From the NCBI GenBank assembly GCA_910576895.1, contig CAJTJZ010000055.1, positions 1,490 to 19,669 on the forward strand: DNA of 18,180 bases. Direction: 5' to 3'. A model generated the notes under the pieces. That model saw only the letters and a list, made by a program, of their open reading frames with translations. It was not told the DNA's origin and searched no databases. Shown piece by piece: positions 1 to 7,502 of this stretch (positions within the stretch are counted from its first letter, which is position 1; each line of letters opens with the position of its first letter). A program made the translations under genes and the position numbers. The stretch is from an uncultured Lachnospiraceae bacterium (lineage in GTDB: Bacteria; Bacillota; Clostridia; Lachnospirales; Lachnospiraceae).

Positions 1-2
1 AT

Positions 3-98
3 GAGAAAAAGCAACGATTTTATTTAGAAAGAGTAAATGATTATGCACATTTAGAAAATTATCCAGAATTGTTAAGAAGAAATTGGATAAGAAATTAG
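3..98 (+). CDS. 3' end of an unidentified gene (partial)
   Basis: An open frame runs in from the left edge and stops at TAG, giving about 31 residues rich in charged and aromatic residues and ending LLRRNWIRN. The fragment is too short for me to recognise a family. It ends 24 bases before the maf start codon with no terminator between, so it is probably the preceding gene of the same transcript. The other two forward frames are closed by stops within the first 40 bases, which makes this the only plausible coding frame here. Its function cannot be judged from what is visible. Confidence 0.5.
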   Translation, partial: EKKQRFYLERVNDYAHLENYPELLRRNWIRN

Positions 99-122
99 GA
101 AGTAAATGAGGGAGGAAATGAT

Positions 123-740
123 ATGGCAGGGCTTATATTAGCTTCTAATTCGCCAAGAAGAAAAGAAATTTTAAAACAGGCTGGGATTGATTTTGAGGTT
201 TTTTCAGTAGAACAGGAAGAATATAGCGAACAGTTAGAACCAGAGGAATTTGTAAAAGAACTTGCTTTTAAAAAGGCAGAAAATGCAGCACGGGAGATAG
301 AAGAAAAAAAGAAATGGGAAAAAGAAGATAAAATGATTCTTGGTGCTGATACCATTGTAGTACAAGATGGGAAAATATTAGGAAAGCCAATCAATGATCG
401 AGATGCTTTTTCTATGATAAATTCTTTGCAGGGAAAGACACATCAGGTGTTTACTGGAGTTGCTGTTCTTATTTTAAAAAATGGAAGAAAAGAAAGTATT
501 TGCTTTGCAGAAAAAACACTTGTTAAAGTTTACCCTATGGATACAGAAGAAATTGAAAATTATATTTTAACAAAGGAATCTTTTGATAAAGCAGGAGGGT
601 ATGCAATTCAAGGAAGATTTGGACAATATATAGAAGGAATTATTGGGGATTATTATAATGTAGTAGGATTTCCTCTAAGTCGGTTTTATCGGGAGATGAA
701 GCAGACAGGACTGCTTGACAATCTTATGATTTCATGTTAA
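123..740 (+). CDS. maf: Maf-family nucleoside triphosphate pyrophosphatase (dTTP/UTP type)
   Basis: Maf proteins hydrolyse non-canonical or modified nucleoside triphosphates to the monophosphate and pyrophosphate in the cytoplasm, and overexpression in Bacillus blocks septum formation. The 205-residue product starts with the signature LASNSPRRKEIL (residues 6-17). It has the metal-binding GADTIVVQDGKILGKP block (74-89, with D76), then QGKTHQVFTGV (103-113), and near the C-terminus GGYAIQG followed by a YNVVGFPL motif. These match the YhdE-like dTTP/UTP pyrophosphatase branch. Length is slightly above the usual 185-200. The start is supported by GGAGG a few bases upstream. glmS follows after 79 bases with no terminator, so they may be cotranscribed. 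The substrate class is inferred from motifs only. Confidence 0.93.
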   Translation: MAGLILASNSPRRKEILKQAGIDFEVFSVEQEEYSEQLEPEEFVKELAFKKAENAAREIEEKKKWEKEDKMILGADTIVVQDGKILGKPINDRDAFSMINSLQGKTHQVFTGVAVLILKNGRKESICFAEKTLVKVYPMDTEEIENYILTKESFDKAGGYAIQGRFGQYIEGIIGDYYNVVGFPLSRFYREMKQTGLLDNLMISC

Positions 741-819
741 AAATGTACTATTCAAATGAAAATATGCGTATAGTTTATTTAATGGGATGATGATGTGCGG
801 ATAGAAAGGAAGGAATACT

Positions 820-2643
820 ATGTGTGGTATTATTGGATTTACAGGAACATTAGATGCAAAGGCTGTATTGACAGAAGGACTTGCGGAGTTAGAATATAGA
901 GGATATGACAGTGCAGGGATTGCTTATGTTACAAAACAGGGAATAAAAACAATAAAAACGGCAGGAAAAGTAAGCTGTTTAAAGGAAAAAGTAGAAAGTA
1001 TAAAAGAGCAGGATCAAACAACTTGTGGAATTGGACATACAAGATGGGCTACGCATGGCGGTGTTTCTGATATCAATTCACATCCGCATACAGCAGGGCG
1101 GGTAACATTGATTCATAATGGAATTATTGAAAATTATCAAAAACTTCAGGCAGAGCTTGAAAAAAAAGGAAAAAAGCCAATTTCGCAGACAGATACAGAA
1201 ATTGCTGCTATGGTAATTGATGATTATTATGAAGGTGATCCAATCAAAGCAATCAAAAATGCAGTAAAATGTTTACAGGGAGCTTATGCATTTCTTATTA
1301 TGTTTCAGGAATTTCCGGGAAAAATTTATTGTATTCGCAATGGAAGTCCTTTGGTGGCAACTTATACAGAAAAGGGTGCAATCATAGCTTCTGATATGGT
1401 AGCACTGATAAAATATTCTAAGGATTATTTTGTTTTGCCAGAACATCATATTGCTACTTTAACAACAGATGGAATTAAAATCACAAATCTTTTGGATCAG
1501 CCAGTTGAACCAAAAATGCTTCATGTCAACTGGGATATGGCTTCTGCAAGAAAAGGCGGTTATGATTATTTTATGTTAAAGGAAATTCATGAACAGCCAG
1601 AAGCCCTGAGAAGAACAATTACACCAAGATTAAAGCAGGGTTTGCCTGATTTTGAGGAAGATAACATAGGGGACGATATTTTTCAAGGTTTAAATAAAAT
1701 TGTCATTACTGCTTGTGGAACAGCAATGCATGCAGGACTGATTGGAAGAAATCTAATAGAAAAATTAACAAGAGTTCCTGTAACAGTAGAAATTGCATCA
1801 GAATTTCGTTATCAAGATCCTATTATTGATGAAAATACCTTAGTTCTTGTTATTTCCCAATCAGGAGAAACAGCAGATACTTTGGCTGCCCTGCGTCTTG
1901 CAAAAGAAAAAGGAGCAAAAACACTTTCGATAGTAAATGTGAAGGGTTCTTCCATTGCAAGAGAAAGCGATTATGTGCTTTATACCCATGCAGGTCCAGA
2001 AATTGCAGTAGCATCTACAAAGGCTTACATTGTGCAGCTTGCAGCTCTTTATTTATTTGCAATGCGTTTTGCTTATGTAACAAATAAAATCACAAAAGAG
2101 GAAACAAAGAAAATGACAGAAGAATTTACTTGCGTGATTTCTCAAGTAGAAAAAATGATTTCTTGTGATGAGCAGGTAGAAGAAATTGCAGCTTGTCTTG
2201 TAAAAACAGAGGATTTATTCTTTATTGGACGTGGACTTGATTATGCACTTTCCTGTGAAGGTTCGATTAAATTAAAAGAAGTTAGCTATATTCATTCGGA
2301 AGCATATGCTGCTGGTGAATTAAAGCATGGAACGATTTCTTTAATTACAGATAATGTTCCAGTGATTGCAATTGCAACACAAAAAGATGTCTATGTAAAA
2401 ACGATTTCTAATGTAAAAGAAGTACGTTCTCGTGGTGCAAAGGTAATTTTAATTACAAGGCAGGATGCTGTAATTGATGCATCTTTATGTGATCATATCA
2501 TTACAATTCCAAAAGTAGATGATATCTTTGCACCATTTTGTGCCGCTGTTGCATTACAGTATATTGCATATTATGCAGCAGTAAAACGTGGTTTAAATGT
2601 CGATCAGCCAAGAAACCTTGCAAAATCAGTTACAGTAGAATAA
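820..2643 (+). CDS. glmS: Glutamine-fructose-6-phosphate aminotransferase (isomerizing)
   Basis: GlmS converts fructose-6-phosphate and glutamine to glucosamine-6-phosphate, the entry step to UDP-GlcNAc and peptidoglycan. The 607 residues are the normal full length. The N-terminal class II glutaminase domain begins MCGIIGFTG, so Cys2 becomes the N-terminal nucleophile after Met removal. HTRWATHGG (73-81), HNGIIENY (from residue 99) and TDTE (124-127) are further glutaminase motifs. Two SIS sugar-isomerase domains follow, with TACGTAMHAG near residue 297 and SQSGETADT at 346-354. The C-terminus KSVTVE carries the conserved lysine of the active site. The start is fixed by the catalytic Cys and by GGAAGG upstream. 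The 79-base gap to maf is too short for a glmS ribozyme and shows no trace of one. Confidence 0.98.
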   Translation: MCGIIGFTGTLDAKAVLTEGLAELEYRGYDSAGIAYVTKQGIKTIKTAGKVSCLKEKVESIKEQDQTTCGIGHTRWATHGGVSDINSHPHTAGRVTLIHNGIIENYQKLQAELEKKGKKPISQTDTEIAAMVIDDYYEGDPIKAIKNAVKCLQGAYAFLIMFQEFPGKIYCIRNGSPLVATYTEKGAIIASDMVALIKYSKDYFVLPEHHIATLTTDGIKITNLLDQPVEPKMLHVNWDMASARKGGYDYFMLKEIHEQPEALRRTITPRLKQGLPDFEEDNIGDDIFQGLNKIVITACGTAMHAGLIGRNLIEKLTRVPVTVEIASEFRYQDPIIDENTLVLVISQSGETADTLAALRLAKEKGAKTLSIVNVKGSSIARESDYVLYTHAGPEIAVASTKAYIVQLAALYLFAMRFAYVTNKITKEETKKMTEEFTCVISQVEKMISCDEQVEEIAACLVKTEDLFFIGRGLDYALSCEGSIKLKEVSYIHSEAYAAGELKHGTISLITDNVPVIAIATQKDVYVKTISNVKEVRSRGAKVILITRQDAVIDASLCDHIITIPKVDDIFAPFCAAVALQYIAYYAAVKRGLNVDQPRNLAKSVTVE

Positions 2644-2684
2644 AAAATTTACATTGTGGTAAAAAGAAGTTGGAGGGAAACCAT

Positions 2685-3644
2685 ATGAAATTAACAGGAA
2701 GAAGTTTTTTGACATTAAAGGACTTTACAAAAGAAGAAATTGAATATCTTTTAGATCTTGCAGCACAGTTAAAGGAACGCAAGAAAAAAGGAATAACAGG
2801 AAATACATTAAAAGGAAAAAATATTGCTTTAATTTTTGAAAAGCCATCAACAAGAACAAGGTGTTCCTTTACGATTGGTTGTATTGATGAAGGAGGACAT
2901 CCAGAATATCTTGGAAAAGATGATATTCAGCTTGGTCATAAAGAAAGTGTAGAAGATACAGCACGTGTTCTTGGGCGTATGTTTGATGGAATTGAATTTC
3001 GTGGATTTTTGCAGGAAAATGTAGAAAAGCTGGCAAGATATAGTGGTGTTCCTGTATGGAATGGATTGACAGATGATTATCATCCAACACAGATTTTAGC
3101 TGATTTTTTGACACTTCGAGAACAGTTTGGAAAATTAGAAGGTTTAAAGCTTGTATTTTGTGGCGATGGACGCAATAATATGGCAAATAGTTTAATGATT
3201 GGCTGTGCCAAAATGGGGATTCATTTTGTCATTCTAGCTCCAAAATCCTTATGGCCAAAGAATGATCTTGTAGAACTTTGTAAGGAATATGCAAAAGAAT
3301 CAAGTGCAACGATTTCTTTAACAGAGAATATAGAGGAAGTAAAAAATGCAGATGCACTTTATACCGATGTTTGGTGTTCTATGGGAGAAGAAGATAAGGC
3401 AAAGGAACGTATGTCTTTACTTCGTCCTTACCAAGTAAATGCAGAAATGTTTGCAAAGACAGGAAAAAACAGTACGATTCTTCTTCATTGCTTGCCGGCA
3501 GTCAAAGGCAATGAAGTAACAGAAGAAATTTTTGAAAAATATGCAGATGTTATTTTTGATGAAGCAGAAAATCGGATGCATACAATAAAAGCTGTTATGG
3601 TAGCTACTTTGGGGGAATTAGATGAAGAAGGAAGAATTTCATAA
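2685..3644 (+). CDS. argF: Ornithine carbamoyltransferase
   Basis: The enzyme transfers the carbamoyl group from carbamoyl phosphate to ornithine to make citrulline. It serves arginine synthesis, or the reverse reaction in the arginine deiminase route (then called ArcB). The 319-residue product is of standard length. The carbamoyl-phosphate signature STRTRCSF lies near residues 54-61, and DDIQLGHKESVEDTARVLG near 82-100. The ornithine-binding HCLPAVKGNEVTEEIF near 281-296 separates it from aspartate carbamoyltransferase. I chose the ATG after TTGGAGGG. The frame stays open 147 bases further upstream into glmS, but that stretch looks non-coding. No other arg or arc genes are adjacent, so the biosynthetic role is only the default reading. 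The stop codon lies inside the next gene. Confidence 0.95.
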   Translation: MKLTGRSFLTLKDFTKEEIEYLLDLAAQLKERKKKGITGNTLKGKNIALIFEKPSTRTRCSFTIGCIDEGGHPEYLGKDDIQLGHKESVEDTARVLGRMFDGIEFRGFLQENVEKLARYSGVPVWNGLTDDYHPTQILADFLTLREQFGKLEGLKLVFCGDGRNNMANSLMIGCAKMGIHFVILAPKSLWPKNDLVELCKEYAKESSATISLTENIEEVKNADALYTDVWCSMGEEDKAKERMSLLRPYQVNAEMFAKTGKNSTILLHCLPAVKGNEVTEEIFEKYADVIFDEAENRMHTIKAVMVATLGELDEEGRIS

Positions 3645-5076
3645 ATATTTATATGCAGGACTTACTGGTTTTTTTGTGATTGTATGTAGTATTTTATTCT
3701 TTTATATTTTATATAATACAAAAGATATTGGAAATATTTTTGATAAATTTATTGGTATTTTAATGCCATTTATTATTGGAGCTGTGATTGCCTATTTGCT
3801 TACTCCCGTTAGTAATCGAATTTCCAGATATGTTATGCGGCTTTTAATTCGGATTTCTGGAGATAAGTTTGAAGATATTGTGATTCGGCAAAAGGATGGC
3901 AGTACAAAGGAAATAGAGAAAACAAAAGAAAAGGAAATGATAGATTTAGAGAAGAAACAAAAGATAAAAAATGCTCAAACACACCAAGATCATGATAAAA
4001 AAGGAAAGATTAGGCGTAATGTAGTAGAATTTCTTCTTTTTCATGGAAAGCATGGAAAAGAAGAAACAGAAACTACCTTACGCCGTAGAAAATATAAAAA
4101 ACTGGAAAGAATGGCAGATGGAATTAGTATTATCTCTACGTTAGTATTAGCAATTTTTTTAATTTATTTATTGTTTGCTATGGTAATTCCCGATCTTATG
4201 GTAAGTATGATGGGACTTGCAGAAGTCTTTCCCAGTTCTCTATCCGATTTTAAAAAGCTGATTTTAGAACAGTTTGATGGAAACGAGCAAATTTATGATT
4301 ATCTCTTGCAATTTGTGGATACACTGAATGATAATATTGAGGGGTTTTTAACCACCTATCTTTTGCCAAATATGCAGTCTTTAATGACTACTGTTTATAA
4401 AGGGGTATTTAGTACCATCGGAGTTGTAAAAAATTTATTAATTGGTATTATTATATCAGTATATTTGATGGGCAGAAGAAGGCAATTTATGGCACAGGGA
4501 GGACTTGTATTACGTAGTATTTGTAATGAGAAAATTGCAGATATGATTTTAGAGGAACTTGATATTGCCAATCGAATGTTTGGCGGCTTTATTCGTGGAA
4601 AGCTTGTAGATTCCCTGATTATTGGAATTATTTGTTTTGCTTGTATGTCTATTTTTAAAATGCCATATTCTCTATTAATTAGTGTTATTATTGGAGTGAC
4701 AAATATTATTCCATTTTTTGGACCATTTATTGGTGCAGTTCCAAGTGCTTTTTTGGTACTTATTTCTGATTCTGGTGGCATTAATATTATGGGCTGTATT
4801 TACTTTTTGATTTTTATTTTGGCTTTACAACAATTTGATGGTAATATTTTAGGACCAAAAATATTGGGAGATTCCACAGGGCTTTCAAGTTTTTGGGTAT
4901 TATTTTCCATTCTTTTATTTGGCGGACTTTTTGGTGTTCTTGGGATGGTAATAGGTGTTCCATTATTTGCTGTTATTTATGATATTGTAAAAAAATTTAT
5001 TTGTGCATCCCTTAGAAAAAAGGGAAAATTAGAGGAAATGGAAAAGTATCAGAGAAAATTTCATAGTATTGAGTGA
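3622..5076 (+). CDS. AI-2E family (PF01594-type) membrane transporter with a long charged insert
   Basis: This 484-residue polytopic membrane protein has about eight predicted hydrophobic segments. Two lie near residues 11-31 and 42-62, one near 168-190, and the rest between about 255 and 465. The conserved family block VTNIIPFFGPFIGAVPSAFL sits in the C-terminal half. Family members include TqsA, an AI-2 exporter, and sodium or proton antiporter-like proteins, so the name does not define the substrate. Between the second and third helices lies about 80 residues of Lys/Glu-rich hydrophilic sequence (roughly 80-163), which accounts for the excess over the usual 340-400 residues. The start overlaps the argF end by 23 bases and has GGGGG upstream, which points to translational coupling. 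No function is indicated by the neighbours. Confidence 0.85.
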   Translation: MKKEEFHKYLYAGLTGFFVIVCSILFFYILYNTKDIGNIFDKFIGILMPFIIGAVIAYLLTPVSNRISRYVMRLLIRISGDKFEDIVIRQKDGSTKEIEKTKEKEMIDLEKKQKIKNAQTHQDHDKKGKIRRNVVEFLLFHGKHGKEETETTLRRRKYKKLERMADGISIISTLVLAIFLIYLLFAMVIPDLMVSMMGLAEVFPSSLSDFKKLILEQFDGNEQIYDYLLQFVDTLNDNIEGFLTTYLLPNMQSLMTTVYKGVFSTIGVVKNLLIGIIISVYLMGRRRQFMAQGGLVLRSICNEKIADMILEELDIANRMFGGFIRGKLVDSLIIGIICFACMSIFKMPYSLLISVIIGVTNIIPFFGPFIGAVPSAFLVLISDSGGINIMGCIYFLIFILALQQFDGNILGPKILGDSTGLSSFWVLFSILLFGGLFGVLGMVIGVPLFAVIYDIVKKFICASLRKKGKLEEMEKYQRKFHSIE

Positions 5077-5147
5077 TATTTTTCATTTTGTTTGTAAGTA
5101 TTATGATCATGTTATCAATATAGATAAATAGAAAGTGAGGTGTGAAA

Positions 5148-5342
5148 ATGAGAGTAAATGGTGAGGAAAAGTATTTAGAACAACCCCTTTCTTTAGAGGC
5201 GTTTTTACATCAGGAAGGTTATATAAAAGAAAGACTTGCAGTAGAAAGAAATGGTGAAATTGTACCAAAAGCAGAGTATGCAAATACAATGCTTACTGAT
5301 GCGGATACTATGGAGATTGTTCATTTTGTTGGAGGCGGATGA
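5148..5342 (+). CDS. thiS: ThiS-like sulfur carrier protein
   Basis: ThiS is a small ubiquitin-fold protein. Its C-terminal Gly-Gly is adenylated by ThiF and turned into a thiocarboxylate that supplies sulfur for the thiamine thiazole ring. The product is 64 residues, starts MRVNGEE and ends VHFVGGG, with the required Gly-Gly tail and the typical central IVPKAEY segment. I chose ATG 5148 over the in-frame GTG two codons upstream because GTGAGG lies at a better distance from the ATG. It is followed after only 3 bases by the tenI-like gene, whose ribosome binding site is the GGAGGCGG that encodes the Gly tail. No TPP riboswitch is visible in the 71-base leader gap. Assignment to thiamine rather than another sulfur-carrier pathway is inferred. 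Confidence 0.88.
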   Translation: MRVNGEEKYLEQPLSLEAFLHQEGYIKERLAVERNGEIVPKAEYANTMLTDADTMEIVHFVGGG

Positions 5343-5345
5343 AAA

Positions 5346-5924
5346 ATGCTATTAGCTGTTACAAACCGTTTTCTTTGCAAAGAGCCATTTTTAGAACGGA
5401 TAAAAAAAATTGCAAAGGAGGAAAAAGCAGATTATTTAATTCTTCGGGAAAAGGATTTAGAACAAAAACAGTATTATTCCTTGGCAGAAAAATGTAAAGA
5501 AATTTTAGAAAATTCCTCTGTTCGTTTGGTACTTCATTCAGATATAGAAACAGCACAAAAACTTTTTGTAGATGCTATTCATTTTCCATTTTCTATATTT
5601 AAGGAAAAATATCTTTCTTTATCAGAAGAAGAAAAACAATTTTTTACTTTGGTTGGGGTATCGGTTCACACTGTAGAGGAAGCTATTTTTGTAGAAAAAC
5701 ATGGCGGTTCTTATCTTATGGCAGGGCATATTTTTGCTACTGATTGTAAAAAAGGATTGACGCCACGTGGAATTGAATTTTTAAAAGAAATTTGTGAAAA
5801 TGTATCCATTCCAGTTTATGCAATTGGCGGAATTACTTTGGAAAGGATGCAAGTAATACAAAAGGCAGGAGCTTGTGGCGGTGCAATTATGTCAGGATTT
5901 ATGAAAGATGAATGTTATTTGTAA
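5346..5924 (+). CDS. tenI: ThiE/TenI-family protein, TenI-like (thiazole tautomerase) by motif
   Basis: This 192-residue protein has the (beta/alpha)8 thiamine phosphate synthase/TenI fold. Visible motifs are ILREKDL (residues 32-38), LVGVSVHTVEEA, GHIFATDCKKGLTPRG with His128, VYAIGGI, and GGAIMSGF near the end. True ThiE carries Gln before the R-x-K motif and a GPxFxT block. Here the position before LREK is Ile, and the loop reads GHIFATDCKKG, as in Bacillus TenI, where the His acts in aromatising the thiazole carboxylate. I therefore favour thiazole tautomerase, while automatic annotation may well say thiamine-phosphate synthase. It is translationally linked to thiS. thiG, thiH and thiF are not in the window. 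A strong hairpin terminator follows directly. Confidence 0.75.
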   Translation: MLLAVTNRFLCKEPFLERIKKIAKEEKADYLILREKDLEQKQYYSLAEKCKEILENSSVRLVLHSDIETAQKLFVDAIHFPFSIFKEKYLSLSEEEKQFFTLVGVSVHTVEEAIFVEKHGGSYLMAGHIFATDCKKGLTPRGIEFLKEICENVSIPVYAIGGITLERMQVIQKAGACGGAIMSGFMKDECYL

Positions 5925-5930
5925 TTAAGA

Positions 5931-5966
5931 AGCAGAATACCTACTATCATAGGTATTCTGCTTTTG
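5931..5966 (+). terminator. Terminator of the thiS-tenI unit
   Basis: A perfect 13-bp stem (5931-5943 with 5950-5962, arms AGCAGAATACCTA and TAGGTATTCTGCT) has a 6-base loop and is followed by TTT. It starts 7 bases after the tenI stop, so it ends this transcription unit. Confidence 0.85.
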
Positions 5967-5980
5967 ATGACTATTAGGAC

Positions 5981-6009
5981 TTGTAAATAATTCCCAAATA
6001 CAGTACAAT
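5981..6009 (+). promoter_or_regulatory. Candidate sigma-A promoter for nfeD
   Basis: TTGTAA (5981-5986) and TACAAT (6004-6009) are separated by exactly 17 bases, just after the upstream terminator and before nfeD. The matches are 4/6 and 5/6. A start about 7 bases after the -10 would leave a very short leader that begins at or inside the ribosome binding site, which weakens the case. Confidence 0.35.
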
Positions 6010-6026
6010 AAGAAAGGAAGATTTCT

Positions 6027-6467
6027 ATGCAAGCATTATATTGGCTGATTGCAGTTGCAATCTTGTTGTTAATTGAAATTTTAACACTAGGGCTTACTAC
6101 AATTTGGTTTGCAGGCGGTGCTTTGGTTGCATTTTTTATTGCTTTAGCAGGTGGTTCTCTTTATTTGGAGTTCATTGTGTTTATTTTTGTATCCTTTGTA
6201 CTTCTTTTGTTTACACGTCCGATTGCACTAAAATATTTTAATAATAATCGGGCAAAAACAAATCTTGAGGCATTACATGGCAGGGAAGGAAAAGTTTTAG
6301 AGGAAATCAACAATATCAAAGGAACAGGCCGAATTGATATTAGCGGGCAGGAATGGACGGCAAGGAAAGAGAAACAAAATACAGAAGAAGATAGTATTCC
6401 AGTAGGGGAGATTGTGGTGGTTACTGGGATTTCCGGTGTAAAGGTAATCGTAAAGCAGAAATTATAA
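6027..6467 (+). CDS. NfeD-like membrane protein
   Basis: NfeD-family proteins are membrane-anchored partners of SPFH (stomatin/flotillin-like) proteins, and the two genes are nearly always adjacent, as here. The 146 residues contain two to three N-terminal hydrophobic helices between residues 5 and 62. A C-terminal soluble domain (about 80-146) has the expected OB-fold pattern: GREGKVLEEI, a GTGRIDISGQEWTAR strand pair, and GEIVVVTGISGVKVIVK at the end. It is the short form without the ClpP-like protease domain. The start is supported by AAGGAAG upstream. The SPFH gene follows after 52 bases, so this is probably one operon. The family role in lipid microdomain organisation is known only in outline. 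Confidence 0.85.
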   Translation: MQALYWLIAVAILLLIEILTLGLTTIWFAGGALVAFFIALAGGSLYLEFIVFIFVSFVLLLFTRPIALKYFNNNRAKTNLEALHGREGKVLEEINNIKGTGRIDISGQEWTARKEKQNTEEDSIPVGEIVVVTGISGVKVIVKQKL

Positions 6468-6519
6468 ACGATACTGGCAACTGCACAGTATAAATAGTAT
6501 GAAGGAGGAGAGGGAAGAT

Positions 6520-7458
6520 ATGCCATATCTTATTATTCTTGGAATTGTCATTATTCTTATTTTTGCATCTTGTGTGAAGATTGTTCCGCAGGCACAGGCA
6601 TTTGTTATGGAGCGTTTGGGAGGGTATCAGGGAACTTGGAATGTTGGTATCCATATTAAAATGCCATTTATTGATAGGGTAGCAAAACGTGTTTTATTAA
6701 AGGAACAAGTAGTCGATTTTGCACCGCAGCCAGTGATTACAAAAGATAATGTTACTATGCGGATTGATACCGTAGTATTTTTTCAGATTACTGATCCAAA
6801 ATTGTTTGCTTATGGTGTTGAAAATCCGATTATGGCAATTGAAAATTTGACAGCAACAACACTTAGAAATATTATTGGTGATTTGGAACTTGATCAAACA
6901 CTTACTTCGAGAGAAGTGATTAATTCTAAAATGCGTGCCAGTTTAGATGTTGCTACCGATCCATGGGGAATCAAAGTAAATCGTGTAGAATTAAAAAACA
7001 TTATTCCTCCAGCAGCAATTCAGGATGCAATGGAAAAGCAGATGAAGGCAGAACGTGAACGCCGAGAAGCTATTCTTCGTGCAGAGGGTGAAAAAAAGTC
7101 AACTGTTCTTGTTGCCGAAGGAAAAAAGGAATCTGCAATTTTGGAGGCAGAAGCAGAAAAAGAAGCAGCAATTTTACGGGCAGAGGCAAAGAAGGAAGCA
7201 ACGATTCGAGAAGCAGAAGGACAAGCACAGGCGATTCGTGCTGTACAAAAAGCAAATGCAGAAGGCATTCGGTATTTAAATGAAGCAGCACCAGAAAATG
7301 CAGTGATTCAATTAAAGAGTTTAGAAGCATTTGCAAAGGCAGCAGATGGCAAGGCAACAAAAATTATCATTCCTTCGGAAATTCAAGGTATGGCAGGACT
7401 TGTAAAGTCTTTGACAGAAGTTGGAGGAAAAGATACAAGGATAGATTTATCAAATTAA
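6520..7458 (+). CDS. SPFH/stomatin-like membrane protein (QmcA/paraslipin type)
   Basis: SPFH proteins form large oligomeric assemblies on the cytoplasmic membrane and recruit proteases or shape microdomains. The 312-residue product has one N-terminal membrane segment (about 3-22). A stomatin/SPFH domain follows (about 22-180), with VVDFAPQPVITKDNVTMRID and a WGIKVNRVELKNI motif. After it comes a long Ala/Glu/Lys-rich coiled coil (about 180-265) built of repeated AEA/AEG units such as AEGEKKSTVLVAEGKKESAI, and a short C-terminal tail. I start at ATG 6520 because GGAGGAGAGGG lies just upstream of it. The ATG 21 bases earlier has no ribosome binding site. The nfeD neighbour supports the identification. 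Confidence 0.92.
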   Translation: MPYLIILGIVIILIFASCVKIVPQAQAFVMERLGGYQGTWNVGIHIKMPFIDRVAKRVLLKEQVVDFAPQPVITKDNVTMRIDTVVFFQITDPKLFAYGVENPIMAIENLTATTLRNIIGDLELDQTLTSREVINSKMRASLDVATDPWGIKVNRVELKNIIPPAAIQDAMEKQMKAERERREAILRAEGEKKSTVLVAEGKKESAILEAEAEKEAAILRAEAKKEATIREAEGQAQAIRAVQKANAEGIRYLNEAAPENAVIQLKSLEAFAKAADGKATKIIIPSEIQGMAGLVKSLTEVGGKDTRIDLSN

Positions 7459-7502
7459 AAAAGGAATGGGGATTTACGAAAAATATAAGGAGGGAATAAT
7501 CA

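Noticed and set aside
741..819. Possible glmS ribozyme upstream of glmS
   Set aside because: The gap is only 79 bases, shorter than the ribozyme, and I see none of its conserved core.
2538..2684. Upstream extension of argF into glmS
   Set aside because: The added 49 residues are Cys-rich, do not fit the family, and overlap glmS. The ATG at 2685 has the proper GGAGGG site and gives the standard length.
5077..5147. Possible TPP riboswitch upstream of thiS
   Set aside because: The gap is 71 AT-rich bases without the CUGAGA and ACCUGA-type elements of the THI box.
7020..7360. Long open frames on both strands within the SPFH gene
   Set aside because: They are shadows of the repetitive Ala/Glu/Lys coiled-coil coding sequence, with biased composition and no ribosome binding sites.
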